Positions 1 through 8,484 are shown, numbered from the stretch's first letter. The stretch: 44,184 nucleotides of DNA from JBEATZ01 sp041178545 (GCA_041178545.1 JBEGVB010000106.1:1-44184); one strand, 5' to 3'. Made by a program: numbers and translations. The notes: generated by a model not told the origin, from the sequence alone.

Positions 1-872
1 TGCACGTAGTTGCTCACGTCGATGAGGTCGCAGCCGTTGGCGAGGATCGCCATGAGCAGCGCACCGAGGAGCGAACCGAGCACCGTGCCCTCGCCACCGG
101 CGAGGCTGCCGCCGCCGATCACGACCGCGGCGATGACCTCGAGCTCGTAGCCGAGGGCTGCCGTGGGATCGCCTTGCGTGAGGCGCGCGAAGTGGAGGAC
201 GCCGGCGAGCCCAGCGAGCGCGCCGCACAGCGCGTAGACGGACACCTTGGTGCGTTCCACGGGCACGCCGCACAACCGTGCATTGGCCTCGTTGGAGCCG
301 ATGGCGAAGCAGTGCACACCGAACACGCTGCGGTGCAGCACGATGCCGAGCAGCAGGGCGAGGGCCAACATGATCCAGACGCCCAGCGACACCTGCAGCC
401 ACTGCGGCTCGGGGAACTTGGTCATGATCGACGCGAGCCAGCCCGGGTCGGCATCGACCTTGGTCTCGTTGCCGAGCCACTTGGCCGCGCCGCGCAGGAT
501 GCCCATGGTGCCGAGGGTGACGAGGAAGGGCACGACGCGCAGGCCGATCACCAGCAGGCCGTTGCAGGCCCCCACCAACGCGCCGGCGAGCGAACCGATG
601 CCGAGCGCGAGCCAGGGCGGCAGCCCTGCCTTCACGATGGTGGCGGACAGCACGGCGCTGAACGCGACGATCGAGCCCACCGAGAGGTCGATGCCGCCGC
701 TCACCACCACGAAGGTCATGCCCATGGCGCCGAGGGCCACGAGCACGGCTTGCGTGGCGACGGTGCGCAGGTTGTAGGTCGTGAGGAACGTGTCGGGCGC
801 GAGGACGGCAAACAGCCCGCCCACCAGCAGGATCCCGAAGAACGGTCCCAGCAGCCGCAGCCAGCGCTTCAT
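1..872 (-). CDS. Sugar/nucleoside ABC transporter permease, RbsC-like (3' end outside window)
   Basis: This is an inner-membrane permease of a carbohydrate-type ABC importer. About 290 residues are visible from the ATG at 872, and the gene runs off the left edge without a stop. The translation is strongly hydrophobic and has the RbsC/BPD_transp_2 signatures: GGIDLSVGS near residue 60, GxNExAARLxG-like GSNEANARLCG near 205, and IGGGSLAGGEGT near 260. The start overlaps the stop of the ATPase gene by 4 bases (ATGA), so the two are translationally coupled. It sits last in the visible cdd-deoC-deoA operon, which suggests a nucleoside, deoxyribose or similar pentoside as substrate. That substrate is inferred from neighbours only. 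A second permease or further deo genes could lie beyond the edge. Confidence 0.93.
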   Translation of the reverse strand, partial: MKRWLRLLGPFFGILLVGGLFAVLAPDTFLTTYNLRTVATQAVLVALGAMGMTFVVVSGGIDLSVGSIVAFSAVLSATIVKAGLPPWLALGIGSLAGALVGACNGLLVIGLRVVPFLVTLGTMGILRGAAKWLGNETKVDADPGWLASIMTKFPEPQWLQVSLGVWIMLALALLLGIVLHRSVFGVHCFAIGSNEANARLCGVPVERTKVSVYALCGALAGLAGVLHFARLTQGDPTAALGYELEVIAAVVIGGGSLAGGEGTVLGSLLGALLMAILANGCDLIDVSNYV

Positions 873-2386
873 GCAGCCTCCATCGGCGCACCGAGGGCCT
901 CGTGCAGCAACGACTCCTGCGTGCAGGCCGCGGCATCGCGCCAGGGGCCGAGCCGGCCGCGCGCCATGATCGCGATGCGATCGCAAAGACCGAGGAGTTC
1001 GGGCAGCTGAGAGCTCACGACGAGGATGGCAGCGCCGCGGCGCGCCGCGGCATCGAGCAGCCGGTAGATCGCCTGCCTGCTGCCCACGTCGATGCCGCGC
1101 GTGGGTTCGTCGAGCAGCAACACCTCGGCGCCTGCGTGCAGCAGCCGTGCGATGGCCACCTTCTGCTGGTTGCCGCCGCTGAGGCTGCCGATCGGCTGGA
1201 GCGGGTCGCTGCAGCGCACACCGAAGCGGTCGATCCACGCGCGCGAGGCCTCGGCCATGCCGCGCGGCGAGATCCAGCCGAGGCGCGATGCAACCCGGCC
1301 CGTGGCCGGCAGGGTGAGGTTGAAGGCAAGGGAGCGCGACAGCGAGAGCCCGTGCTGCTTGCGATCCTCCACCACCATGCCCATGCCGGCGCGCCAGTGG
1401 CCGCGGACGCCGCGGGGCAGGACCCTGCCGTGCAGCTGCACGGCGCCGCTGCGGACGGAAGCGAGGCCGAACAGTGCTTCCAGCAGCTCGGTGCGGCCGG
1501 CGCCGCAGAGCCCGCCGATCCCGAGGATCTCGCCACGGCGCAGTTCGAGCGATGCATCGCAAGGCAGCGTGCGACCGGCAAGGCGCTCGACGCGCAACAC
1601 CACGTCGCCCGCATGGTCGCGGCGCGGCGGGTAGAGGTCGGTCACGTCGCGGCCAGTCATGTGGCGCACCAGCTGCGCATCGGTGACGTCGGCAAGCAAG
1701 CCGGACGCTACGGCGCGGCCGTCGGTGAGGACCGTGAAGCGGTCGCAGATCGCACGCACCTCCTCGAGGAAGTGGCTCACGTAGACGATGGCCATGCCCT
1801 GCTCGCGCAGGGTGCGCACCACGCGGAACAACCGCTCCACGTCGGCGGCGCCCAGCGAACTCGTGGGCTCGTCCATGACGAGGACGCGCGCGCGGCTGCC
1901 GATGGCACGCGCGATCTCCACCATCTGCCGGTCGGCGGGCGACAGCGCGTCGAGCCGCGCGTCGGGGGACAGGTCTTCGCGCCCGACCGCGGCGAGCAGC
2001 TGCCTCGCCTCGTCGCGCATGGCGCGCCGGTCGAGGGTGCCGATCCAGGTGCGCGGCAGCCGGTGCAGCAGCAGGTTCTGCGCGACGGTGAGGTGGCCGA
2101 GCACGCTGAGTTCCTGGTGGATGGTGACGATGCCGCTGCGGATCGCGTGCGCGGGATCGCGCGGCTGCCAGGGCGCGCCATCGAGGCCCAGCATGCCGGC
2201 ATCGGGTGCGTGCACGCCGGCCAGCACCTTGAGCAGCGTGCTCTTGCCGGCACCGTTCTCGCCCAGCAGCGCATGCACCTCGCCCGCGCGCACCTCGAGG
2301 GCCACGTCGGCAAGGGCCTGGGTGCCGCCGAACGACTTGGCGATCCCCGCGGCCCGCAGCAGCACCGGCTTCACGGCATCGACCAT
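869..2386 (-). CDS. Sugar/nucleoside ABC transporter ATP-binding protein, RbsA/MglA-like with two ATPase domains
   Basis: The 505-residue protein has tandem ATPase cassettes, the usual size and plan for RbsA/MglA-type importers. Domain 1 (about residues 8-240) has Walker A GENGAGKST, a degenerate signature region (LSPADRQ), Walker B VLVMDEPTS and the switch histidine in VSHFLEE. Domain 2 (about 260-500) has a degenerate Walker A (GGLCGAGRTE), signature LSGGNQQK and Walker B VLLLDEPTRGID. An altered second nucleotide site is normal in this family. The ATG is preceded by a GAGG ribosome site 5 bases upstream, 7 bases after the binding-protein stop. It would energise the permease encoded next. 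It works at the cytoplasmic face of the inner membrane. Confidence 0.95.
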   Translation of the reverse strand: MVDAVKPVLLRAAGIAKSFGGTQALADVALEVRAGEVHALLGENGAGKSTLLKVLAGVHAPDAGMLGLDGAPWQPRDPAHAIRSGIVTIHQELSVLGHLTVAQNLLLHRLPRTWIGTLDRRAMRDEARQLLAAVGREDLSPDARLDALSPADRQMVEIARAIGSRARVLVMDEPTSSLGAADVERLFRVVRTLREQGMAIVYVSHFLEEVRAICDRFTVLTDGRAVASGLLADVTDAQLVRHMTGRDVTDLYPPRRDHAGDVVLRVERLAGRTLPCDASLELRRGEILGIGGLCGAGRTELLEALFGLASVRSGAVQLHGRVLPRGVRGHWRAGMGMVVEDRKQHGLSLSRSLAFNLTLPATGRVASRLGWISPRGMAEASRAWIDRFGVRCSDPLQPIGSLSGGNQQKVAIARLLHAGAEVLLLDEPTRGIDVGSRQAIYRLLDAAARRGAAILVVSSQLPELLGLCDRIAIMARGRLGPWRDAAACTQESLLHEALGAPMEAA

Positions 2387-2393
2387 GCCTGCC

Positions 2394-3386
2394 TCACTTC
2401 GCGGCTGCTCCGGAACCGGCAGGGAACAGCAGCGACTTCACCTGCGCCTCGCCCAGGTTCTGCGGGGTCGCGAGCACGAGCGCCGTGCGCACGTCCTTCT
2501 GCACGGCGGTGCCACGCAGGTGTGCCACCATCGCGCGCACGCCCTCGCGGCCGATGGCCACGGGGTCCTGCAGCACGAGCCCGTGCACGGAACCCTGCAC
2601 GAGACCCTCGGCGAGCCGCGGCGAGGAGTCGAAACCGCAGAACCGCACCTTGCCGGCGAGCTTGGCGTCCTGCAGGGCACGCAGCATGCCCATCGACGTG
2701 GACTCGTTGGAGGCGAAGGCAGCATCCACCTGCGGGTGCGCGGTGAGCAGCGATTCCGCGGCCTTGTAGGCCTTCTCGCTGTCGCCGCCGTACTGGTTGT
2801 CGCTCAGCACCTTCACGCCCGGGAACTCGGCGGCCAGCGTCTCCAGGAAACCGGCCTCCCGTTCCATCGTCGAAGCCGAACCCTCCATGAAACGCAGCAC
2901 GACGACCGTGCCCTTGCCGCCGAGGAGGCCGCCGAGGTGGCGCGCGGCGAGCGCACCACCCTGCTTGTTGTCGGTGGCCACGTAGGCGACGTGCTTCGAG
3001 CCCTGCAGCGCACTGTCGATCACCACCGTGGGGATGCCGGCTGCAGCCGCCTCGGCGACGACGGGGGCAAGCGCACGGTCGTCCACGGGCGCGAGCACGA
3101 TGCCCTTCACGCCCTTGCTGACGAAGTTCTCCACCACGCGCACCTGCGCCTCGCGATCGCCCTCGGGATCCGGACCCTTCCACTCCACCGTGACGCCCAG
3201 TTCGGCTGCCGCCTGCTTCGCGCCCTCGTGCACCGAGCCCCAGAAGTCGTGCAGCGTGCCCTTGGGGATCACCGCGATGCGGACCTGCGCGTCGGCTGGA
3301 GCCGACTCGCCACTGCAGCTGCAGAGGAACGAAACCGCGCCGAGCGCGAACAATCGCGCAGAGGCCACGAGGACTCGCTGCTTCAT
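2394..3386 (-). CDS. Periplasmic sugar-binding lipoprotein of the ABC importer (RbsB/peripla_BP_4-like)
   Basis: This 330-residue protein starts at an ATG with a lipoprotein signal: basic MKQR, a hydrophobic stretch, then a lipobox ending FLCSC around residue 24. The mature part reads as a type I periplasmic binding protein of the ribose/galactose group: RIAVIPKGTLHDFW, then KGIVLAPVDDRAL, VVVIDSALQGS and FASNESTSMGMLRAL. The frame is open for another 170 codons upstream, but those codons lie over deoA on the same strand and lack a signal peptide, so the signal-peptide start is preferred. It is separated from deoA by 61 bases containing two small hairpins and is followed by the ATPase and permease genes. 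It should capture the imported substrate in the periplasm. Substrate identity (nucleoside or pentose) is inferred. Confidence 0.93.
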   Translation of the reverse strand: MKQRVLVASARLFALGAVSFLCSCSGESAPADAQVRIAVIPKGTLHDFWGSVHEGAKQAAAELGVTVEWKGPDPEGDREAQVRVVENFVSKGVKGIVLAPVDDRALAPVVAEAAAAGIPTVVIDSALQGSKHVAYVATDNKQGGALAARHLGGLLGGKGTVVVLRFMEGSASTMEREAGFLETLAAEFPGVKVLSDNQYGGDSEKAYKAAESLLTAHPQVDAAFASNESTSMGMLRALQDAKLAGKVRFCGFDSSPRLAEGLVQGSVHGLVLQDPVAIGREGVRAMVAHLRGTAVQKDVRTALVLATPQNLGEAQVKSLLFPAGSGAAAK

Positions 3387-3388
3387 CT

Positions 3389-3435
3389 GGGCAGTGTGCC
3401 CGAGAGGCAGCCCTGCAGGAAGGTCCCGCTGGGAC
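3389..3435 (-). promoter_or_regulatory. Two small hairpins in the deoA-binding protein gap
   Basis: The 61-base gap between deoA and the binding-protein gene holds two perfect dyads. One has arms 3423-3427 and 3431-3435 (GTCCC/GGGAC, 3-base loop). The other has arms 3389-3393 and 3397-3401 (GGGCA/TGCCC, 3-base loop) and ends 2 bases before the start codon. They could be mRNA processing or stability elements that raise binding-protein expression over its neighbours, or affect initiation. The dyads are seen directly; the role is inferred. Confidence 0.4.
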
Positions 3436-3447
3436 AGGACCGCGGTC

Positions 3448-4758
3448 TCAGGCGAATCGTTCGAGCACCACCGGACCGCGAGGGGTACGGGTCGGCCCCA
3501 ACCGGACTGCCTGCCGGACCGTGGCCGCCGCGCGCGCTGCAGCCTCTGCCGTGGCCGCATGCACGGTGGCGAGGGGCTGTCCGCGCACCACGGCATCGCC
3601 CACGTGGGCGCCGAGCACCATGCCCACGTGCGGGTGCACGCGGTCCGAGGGCTGCCTGCGGCCACCACCGAGCTCGACCGTGGCGATGCCCAGCGCCATG
3701 GGGTCGATGTCCTGCACGAAACCGTCGGACGGGCTCGCCACGACCACCACCACCGGGGCCGTGCCGAGGTGCCGCGGGTCGTCGGCGATGCGCGGGTCGC
3801 CGCCTTGCAGTTCGAGGTTGCGGATGAACAGCCGCAAGGCACTGCCGTCGGCAAGGTGCCTGCGCAGCCGCGCGCGCGCAGCGCCGAGCTCCGCATCGAT
3901 GCCGCCGAGCAGCAGCATCTCCGCGCCCAGTTCGACGGTCAGGTCGACCATGTCTGCAGGGCCTCGGCCGTGCAGCGAGTCGACGATCTCCACCACCTCC
4001 AGCGCGTTGCCGATGGCGCGGCCGAGCGGCACGTCCATGTCCGTGAGCAGGCCGCACATCCGCACGCCGGCAGCGGTGCCCACCGCATGGATGCCCTGCG
4101 CGAGCGCCACCGCGTCGTCGCGCCGCTTCATGAACGCCGCGCGTCCGCACTTCACGTCCATCACCAGTCCATCGATGCCCTCGCTCAGCTTCTTGCTGAG
4201 GATCGAACTGGTGATGAGCGGGATCGACTCGACGGTGCCGCTGATGTCGCGCACGGAGTACATCCGTCGGTCGGCAGGCGCGATCTCCGGACCAGCCGAG
4301 GCCATCGCGTAGCCGCCCTTCGCAAGCACCGACTGGAACTCCTCCACGGACAGTGCCGTGCGGTAACCCGGGATGGACTCGAGCTTGTCGATCGTGCCAC
4401 CGGTGTGGCCGAGGCCGCGCCCGCTGATCATCGGCACCGCAAGCCCTGCTGCCGCGCAGAGGGGAGCCAGCAGCAAGCTGGTCTTGTCCCCCACGCCACC
4501 GGTGCTGTGCTTGTCCACCTTGGGTGCGTGCACATGGTCGTGCCGCAGCACGCGGCCCGAGTCGCGCATGCAGAGCGTGAGGGCGACGGTCTCCGCCTGC
4601 GTCATGCCGCGGCAACACACCGCCATGAGGAAGGCCCCGAGCTGCGCGTCCCCCATCGAGCCGTCCACCACGCCACCGACGACGTCCGCAACCTCGCCCG
4701 CAGTGAGTTCGCCGCCGTCGCGCTTCTTCTGGATCAACAGGGCAGGCAGGTTGCGCAT
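3448..4758 (-). CDS. deoA: Thymidine/pyrimidine-nucleoside phosphorylase
   Basis: The 436-residue protein catalyses phosphorolysis of thymidine, deoxyuridine or other pyrimidine nucleosides to base plus (deoxy)ribose-1-phosphate in the cytoplasm. The family signature is clear near residues 100-115 (SGRGLGHTGGTIDKLE), preceded by the phosphate-binding KVDKHSTGGVGDKTS. The length matches the family (about 430-440). The ATG at 4758 has a strong GAGGAG ribosome site 6 bases upstream. The frame continues upstream, but the added peptide has no family similarity. It lies 13 bases after the truncated aldehyde dehydrogenase gene and belongs to the cdd-deoC operon. The sequence cannot tell DeoA from the broader pyrimidine-nucleoside phosphorylase Pdp. 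Confidence 0.96.
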   Translation of the reverse strand: MRNLPALLIQKKRDGGELTAGEVADVVGGVVDGSMGDAQLGAFLMAVCCRGMTQAETVALTLCMRDSGRVLRHDHVHAPKVDKHSTGGVGDKTSLLLAPLCAAAGLAVPMISGRGLGHTGGTIDKLESIPGYRTALSVEEFQSVLAKGGYAMASAGPEIAPADRRMYSVRDISGTVESIPLITSSILSKKLSEGIDGLVMDVKCGRAAFMKRRDDAVALAQGIHAVGTAAGVRMCGLLTDMDVPLGRAIGNALEVVEIVDSLHGRGPADMVDLTVELGAEMLLLGGIDAELGAARARLRRHLADGSALRLFIRNLELQGGDPRIADDPRHLGTAPVVVVVASPSDGFVQDIDPMALGIATVELGGGRRQPSDRVHPHVGMVLGAHVGDAVVRGQPLATVHAATAEAAARAAATVRQAVRLGPTRTPRGPVVLERFA

Positions 4759-4771
4759 GGGTGGCTCCTCG

Positions 4772-5620
4772 TCACGGGGCGACCGGGTGCCACAACGTCT
4801 TGGTCTCGACGAAGGGCTCGACCCAGAGCAGCGACTGCAGCTTGCGCGGGTCGAGCCAGGCCGCCGGCGGCAGGTCGGCGAAGCGGATGCGCGCCACGTG
4901 GTCCGCTCCTGCCTGCGCCACGGCAGGATCCGGCTTGCCAGCGACCAGCAACCCGTCGACGTCGCGGTGCGCGGCGAGCGCGGGCAGCAGTTCGGCACGG
5001 TGGCCGGCCAGCAGGTTGACGGTCCCTGCCGGCAGGTCGCTCACGCCCAGCAACTCCGCGAGGGACAGCGGGCAGAACGGCGCGCTCTCGCTCACCACGG
5101 CCACGATGCCGTTGCCGCCCACCAGGACCGGCAGGCAGAGTGCGAGCAGGCCGCTCAGCGACGGACGGTCGGGTGCCACGACGCCAACCACGCCCGTGGG
5201 CTCCACCGTGCTGAAGACGAAGAACGGGCCCGGCACCGGGTTCTGGCTGCCCAACAGGGCCTGCACCTTGTCGGTGAGGCCTGCGTACCACGTGGTGATC
5301 CCGACGGCCACGTCGACCTCGCGACGCGCAGCAGCCGCACTGGCTCCGCCGAGCCGCAGCTCGGCACACAGCGAGTCGCGGTGGGTCTCCATCAGCTCGG
5401 CAAGGCGGTGCAGGACCTGTCCGCGCAGGTAGGGAGCCGAGCCGTTCCAGGCCTTCATGCCGCTGCGCGCGGCGATGACGGCATCGCGCACGTCCTTGCG
5501 GCTCGCACGGGTGACGTTGCGCTCCGGGTTGCCCGCGGGACGGTAGCTGCGGCCGGACTCGCTGCGCGGGAACTTGCCGCCAACGAAGAGCTTCCAGGTC
5601 TTGCGCACGGGGAGGTTCAT
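4772..5620 (-). CDS. Truncated, non-catalytic aldehyde dehydrogenase-like protein (possible ALDH16 C-terminal half)
   Basis: The 282-residue protein has the N-terminal fold features of an aldehyde dehydrogenase (FVGGKFPRSESGRSYRPAGNP near residue 12, then VEPTGVVGVVAPDRPSLSG where the family has PWNFP). It stops well short of the usual 480-500 residues. It has no WNFP asparagine, no KPAE lysine, no ELGG glutamate and no GQxC cysteine, so it cannot be a classical dehydrogenase. It follows the full-length enzyme by 13 bases and has its own GGAG ribosome site. Both gene order and summed length (506 + 282) match the two-domain ALDH16 architecture, in which an inactive ALDH-like domain follows the active one. 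It probably acts as a structural or assembly partner. Ending without a frameshift scar argues against recent decay. Confidence 0.85.
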   Translation of the reverse strand: MNLPVRKTWKLFVGGKFPRSESGRSYRPAGNPERNVTRASRKDVRDAVIAARSGMKAWNGSAPYLRGQVLHRLAELMETHRDSLCAELRLGGASAAAARREVDVAVGITTWYAGLTDKVQALLGSQNPVPGPFFVFSTVEPTGVVGVVAPDRPSLSGLLALCLPVLVGGNGIVAVVSESAPFCPLSLAELLGVSDLPAGTVNLLAGHRAELLPALAAHRDVDGLLVAGKPDPAVAQAGADHVARIRFADLPPAAWLDPRKLQSLLWVEPFVETKTLWHPVAP

Positions 5621-5633
5621 CGTGGGTGCTCCA

Positions 5634-7154
5634 TCAGCCGGGGGAGAGTGCGCCGTCGAACTGCAGGTAGGCGCGCAGGCCCTGCCGACCGCCCTCGCGG
5701 CCGAACCCGGACTCGGCGTAACCGCCGAACGGCGCGGCTGGGTCGAAACGGTTGAAGGTGTTGTTCCACACGACGCCGGCGCGCAGGCGCTGCGCGGCCC
5801 AGAGGATGCGGGCGCCCTTGTCGGTCCAGACGCCGGCGCTGAGGCCATAGCTCGTGTTGTTGGCCTTCTCGATCGCCTCGTCTGGCGTGCGGAAGGTGAG
5901 CACGCCGAGCACCGGACCGAAGATCTCCTCGCGGGCGATGCGGTGGCTCAGCGACACGTTGGTGAAGACCGTCGGTGCGAACCAGAACCCCTTCCGGGGC
6001 AGCGCGCAGGAGGACTGGTGGAGCACCGCGCCGTCCTCGACGCCGCTGCGGACGTAGGCGCGCACGGTGGCGAGCTGGGTCGCACTGTGCACGGCACCCA
6101 TGTCGGTGTTCTTGTCGAGGGGGTCCCCCACGCGGATGCGCTCGATGCGCCGCAGCAGCTTGCGCACGAACTCGTCGTGCACCGACTCCTGCACCAGCAA
6201 CCGTGAGCCAGCGCAGCAGACATGGCCCTGGTTGAAGAAGATGCCGCGCACCACGCCCTCGACCGCCTGGTCGAGCGCAGCGTCCTCGAACACGATGTGC
6301 GCCGCCTTGCCGCCCAGCTCGAGGGTCAGCTCGACGTTGCGACCAGCCACGGCGCGCTGGATGTCCTTGCCGACCGCCGTCGAACCGGTGAACGCCACCT
6401 TGGCGAGGCCAGGGTGGCGCACCAGGGCGGCACCGGTCGCACCGTCGCCAGTGACGACGTTGACGACACCCGGAGGCAGCTCCGCCTGCTGCAGGATCTC
6501 GCACAAGGCGAGCACCGAGAGCGGCGTGCTCTCCGCAGGCTTGAGCACCACCGTGTTGCCGGCGGCGAGCGCGGGAGCCAGCTTCCACGCGGCCATGAGG
6601 AGCGGGAAGTTCCAGGGGATCACCTGGCCGACCACGCCCAGCGGGCGCGGCCGCGCGCCCGGGAACGCAAGCTCCAGCTTGTCGGCCCACCCGGCGTGGT
6701 GGAAGAAGTGCTGTGCAGCGAGCGGCACGTCGACGTCGCGCGTCTCGCGGATGGGCTTGCCGTTGTCGAGGGTCTCGAGCACCGCCAGCTCGCGCGCGCG
6801 CTCCTGCACCAGCCTGGCGATGCGGTACAGGAAACGGCTGCGCTCGGCACCGGACAGCCGGCTCCAGGGGCCGAAGGCCTTGCGCGCGGCGGCCACGGCA
6901 CGGTCGACGTCCTTGGTGTCGCCGTGCGCCACCTCGGCCAGGTGCTCCTCGGTGGCCGGGTTGACCGTCGCGAGGAACCGACCGGAACGGGGCTGCACGA
7001 ACGCACCGTCCACGAAGTGCCCGTAGCGGTCCTGGAGCCGGACGACCTCGCGGCTCTCGGGCGCGGGCGCGTACTGCCAGACGCTGCCGAAGGACAACTT
7101 CGGCTTGGCGGCGCGGCGCGCGCGGGTTGCGGTTGGCTGCTTGCGTGTTGCCAT
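5634..7154 (-). CDS. Aldehyde dehydrogenase (NAD(P)-dependent), probably acetaldehyde oxidation in deoxyribose catabolism
   Basis: The 506-residue protein keeps all active-site features: PWNFP near residue 185, the cofactor lysine in LKPAE, general base Glu279 (LELGGK), nucleophile Cys313 (NQGHVCCAGS, 34 residues later as in ALDH2) and the EEIFGPV glutamate. The first 35 residues are basic and Ala/Thr-rich (MATRKQPTATRARRAAKPK). It starts 2 bases after the deoC stop. DeoC releases acetaldehyde from deoxyribose-5-phosphate, so acetaldehyde-to-acetate oxidation is the likely job. This inference comes from context. It is followed by a truncated ALDH-like gene; together they resemble a split ALDH16 protein. 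The reading frame is open upstream through deoC, but that extension is a different frame of deoC and not real protein. Confidence 0.94.
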   Translation of the reverse strand: MATRKQPTATRARRAAKPKLSFGSVWQYAPAPESREVVRLQDRYGHFVDGAFVQPRSGRFLATVNPATEEHLAEVAHGDTKDVDRAVAAARKAFGPWSRLSGAERSRFLYRIARLVQERARELAVLETLDNGKPIRETRDVDVPLAAQHFFHHAGWADKLELAFPGARPRPLGVVGQVIPWNFPLLMAAWKLAPALAAGNTVVLKPAESTPLSVLALCEILQQAELPPGVVNVVTGDGATGAALVRHPGLAKVAFTGSTAVGKDIQRAVAGRNVELTLELGGKAAHIVFEDAALDQAVEGVVRGIFFNQGHVCCAGSRLLVQESVHDEFVRKLLRRIERIRVGDPLDKNTDMGAVHSATQLATVRAYVRSGVEDGAVLHQSSCALPRKGFWFAPTVFTNVSLSHRIAREEIFGPVLGVLTFRTPDEAIEKANNTSYGLSAGVWTDKGARILWAAQRLRAGVVWNNTFNRFDPAAPFGGYAESGFGREGGRQGLRAYLQFDGALSPG

Positions 7155-7156
7155 GG

Positions 7157-8062
7157 TCAGTCCGTGCTGAAGTCGACGGGGCGCTGGTACCTGCCGGTGC
7201 GCTCCTTCTCGAGCTGCATCAGCACGTCGTTGAGGAGGGAACTGGCGCCGAAACGGAACCAGTGCGGCGTCATCCAGAGGTCGCCTGCCGTCTCGTTGAC
7301 GAGGACGAGGTACTTGAGCGCGTCCTTGGCGGTGCGGATGCCGCCAGCGGCCTTCACGCCCACCATGCGGCCGGTGTCGAGGTAGTGGTCCCGCACACAC
7401 TCGAGCATCAGGAGGACCACCGGGAGCGTGCTCGCGGGCACGACCTTGCCGGTGCTGGTCTTGACGAAGTCCGCGCCGGCGTCGATCGCCAGCAGCGTGG
7501 CGGCGCGAATGGCATCGTAGGTGCGCAGCTCGCCGGTCTCGAGGATGACCTTCAGGTGCGCGGGGCCGCAGGCGTCCTTCACCGCACGGATCTCGTCCTC
7601 CACCTTGCGGTGCTCGCCGCGCAGGAACGCACCGCGGTCGATCACCATGTCGATCTCCGTGGCGCCGTCCCGGACCGCGAGCCGCGTCTCACGCAACTTG
7701 GTGGCACGGTCGGTGCGACCCGCCGGGAACCCCGTGGCCACCGAAGCCACCTGCACGGCACTGCCGCGCAGTGCGTCCACGGCCACCCCGACGAGGTCGG
7801 GGTAGACGCACACGGCTGCACAGGAAGGAACGTCGGGACGGGAGGCCATGGGCCGGAGGGCCTTGCCGCACATGGCGCGCACCTTGCCCTCGGTGTCCAT
7901 GCCCTCGAGCGTCGTGAGGTCCATCATCGAGACCGCGAGCTTCAAGCCCTGGACCTTGGCCTGTTTCTTGATCGAACGGGTGCCGAGCTCCGCGGCACGG
8001 GTCTCGAGTGCAACCGCGTCGACGGGTGCGCAGCGCGGACGGGAACTCGGTTGCGGGGTCAT
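7157..8062 (-). CDS. deoC: Deoxyribose-phosphate aldolase
   Basis: This class I aldolase (301 residues) splits 2-deoxyribose-5-phosphate into glyceraldehyde-3-phosphate and acetaldehyde. The Schiff-base lysine is Lys201 in FVKTSTGK. The second conserved lysine is Lys237 in GVKAAGGIRT; these are 36 residues apart, against 34 in the Escherichia coli enzyme. The protein is longer than most bacterial DeoC (about 220-260) and closer to the longer DERA-like forms. The ATG overlaps the cdd stop by 4 bases (ATGA), indicating translational coupling. It sits between cdd and the aldehyde dehydrogenase. Together with deoA this gives thymidine to thymine plus central metabolites, except for phosphopentomutase (deoB), which is not seen here. 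Confidence 0.96.
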   Translation of the reverse strand: MTPQPSSRPRCAPVDAVALETRAAELGTRSIKKQAKVQGLKLAVSMMDLTTLEGMDTEGKVRAMCGKALRPMASRPDVPSCAAVCVYPDLVGVAVDALRGSAVQVASVATGFPAGRTDRATKLRETRLAVRDGATEIDMVIDRGAFLRGEHRKVEDEIRAVKDACGPAHLKVILETGELRTYDAIRAATLLAIDAGADFVKTSTGKVVPASTLPVVLLMLECVRDHYLDTGRMVGVKAAGGIRTAKDALKYLVLVNETAGDLWMTPHWFRFGASSLLNDVLMQLEKERTGRYQRPVDFSTD

Positions 8063-8484
8063 CGCCTGAGGTCGTGGAAGGTGAACGGCTCGGGGAGCAG
8101 CCGGTCCAGGGTGGTGACAACGCGCCTGCCACCGTTGCCGCCCAGCACCACCACCATGTGGAGCCCGAACTCGGCCAGCACCTGACGGCACGCACCGCAC
8201 GGGCGGGCCGGGTCGTCCATGTGCGTCACCACTGCGACGGCACGGATGCTGCGCGCACCGCCGGCGACCGCCGCGCCGACCGCATTGCGCTCGGCACACA
8301 CCGTGAGGCCGTAGGAGGCGTTCTCCACGTTCACGCCACGGAAGACCCTGCCGTCCTCGGCAAGCACCGCGGCACCCACGTGGAAGCGCGACACGGGGCA
8401 GTAGGCATGCGGCTGCGCGGCCCTTGCCTCGGCCAGCAACTGGTCCAGCACCGCGTCCGGCAGCGCAGGGGCGCTCGGTTCCAT
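8059..8484 (-). CDS. cdd: Cytidine deaminase
   Basis: The 141-residue protein is a compact homotetrameric-type cytidine/deoxycytidine deaminase. It converts (deoxy)cytidine to (deoxy)uridine, which deoA can then phosphorolyse. The zinc site is explicit: VCAERNAV (zinc-binding Cys and catalytic Glu) near residue 60, and PCGACRQ (two zinc-binding Cys) near residue 97; substrate-binding NVENASYG precedes it. Length is typical (about 130-145). It is the first gene of the minus-strand salvage operon and overlaps deoC by 4 bases. A TAGCCT box at 8499-8494, 9 bases before the ATG, is a candidate -10. Confidence 0.96.
   Translation of the reverse strand: MEPSAPALPDAVLDQLLAEARAAQPHAYCPVSRFHVGAAVLAEDGRVFRGVNVENASYGLTVCAERNAVGAAVAGGARSIRAVAVVTHMDDPARPCGACRQVLAEFGLHMVVVLGGNGGRRVVTTLDRLLPEPFTFHDLRR

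Noticed and set aside
902..2746. Long open frame on the plus strand opposite the ABC genes
   Set aside because: It lies antisense to well supported genes, reads as low-complexity Ala/Arg/His-rich sequence, and reflects the high G+C third-position bias.
3387..3896. N-terminal extension of the binding protein by 170 codons
   Set aside because: It lies in an alternative frame of deoA, has Arg/Ser/Pro-rich composition, and would remove the lipoprotein signal from the N terminus.
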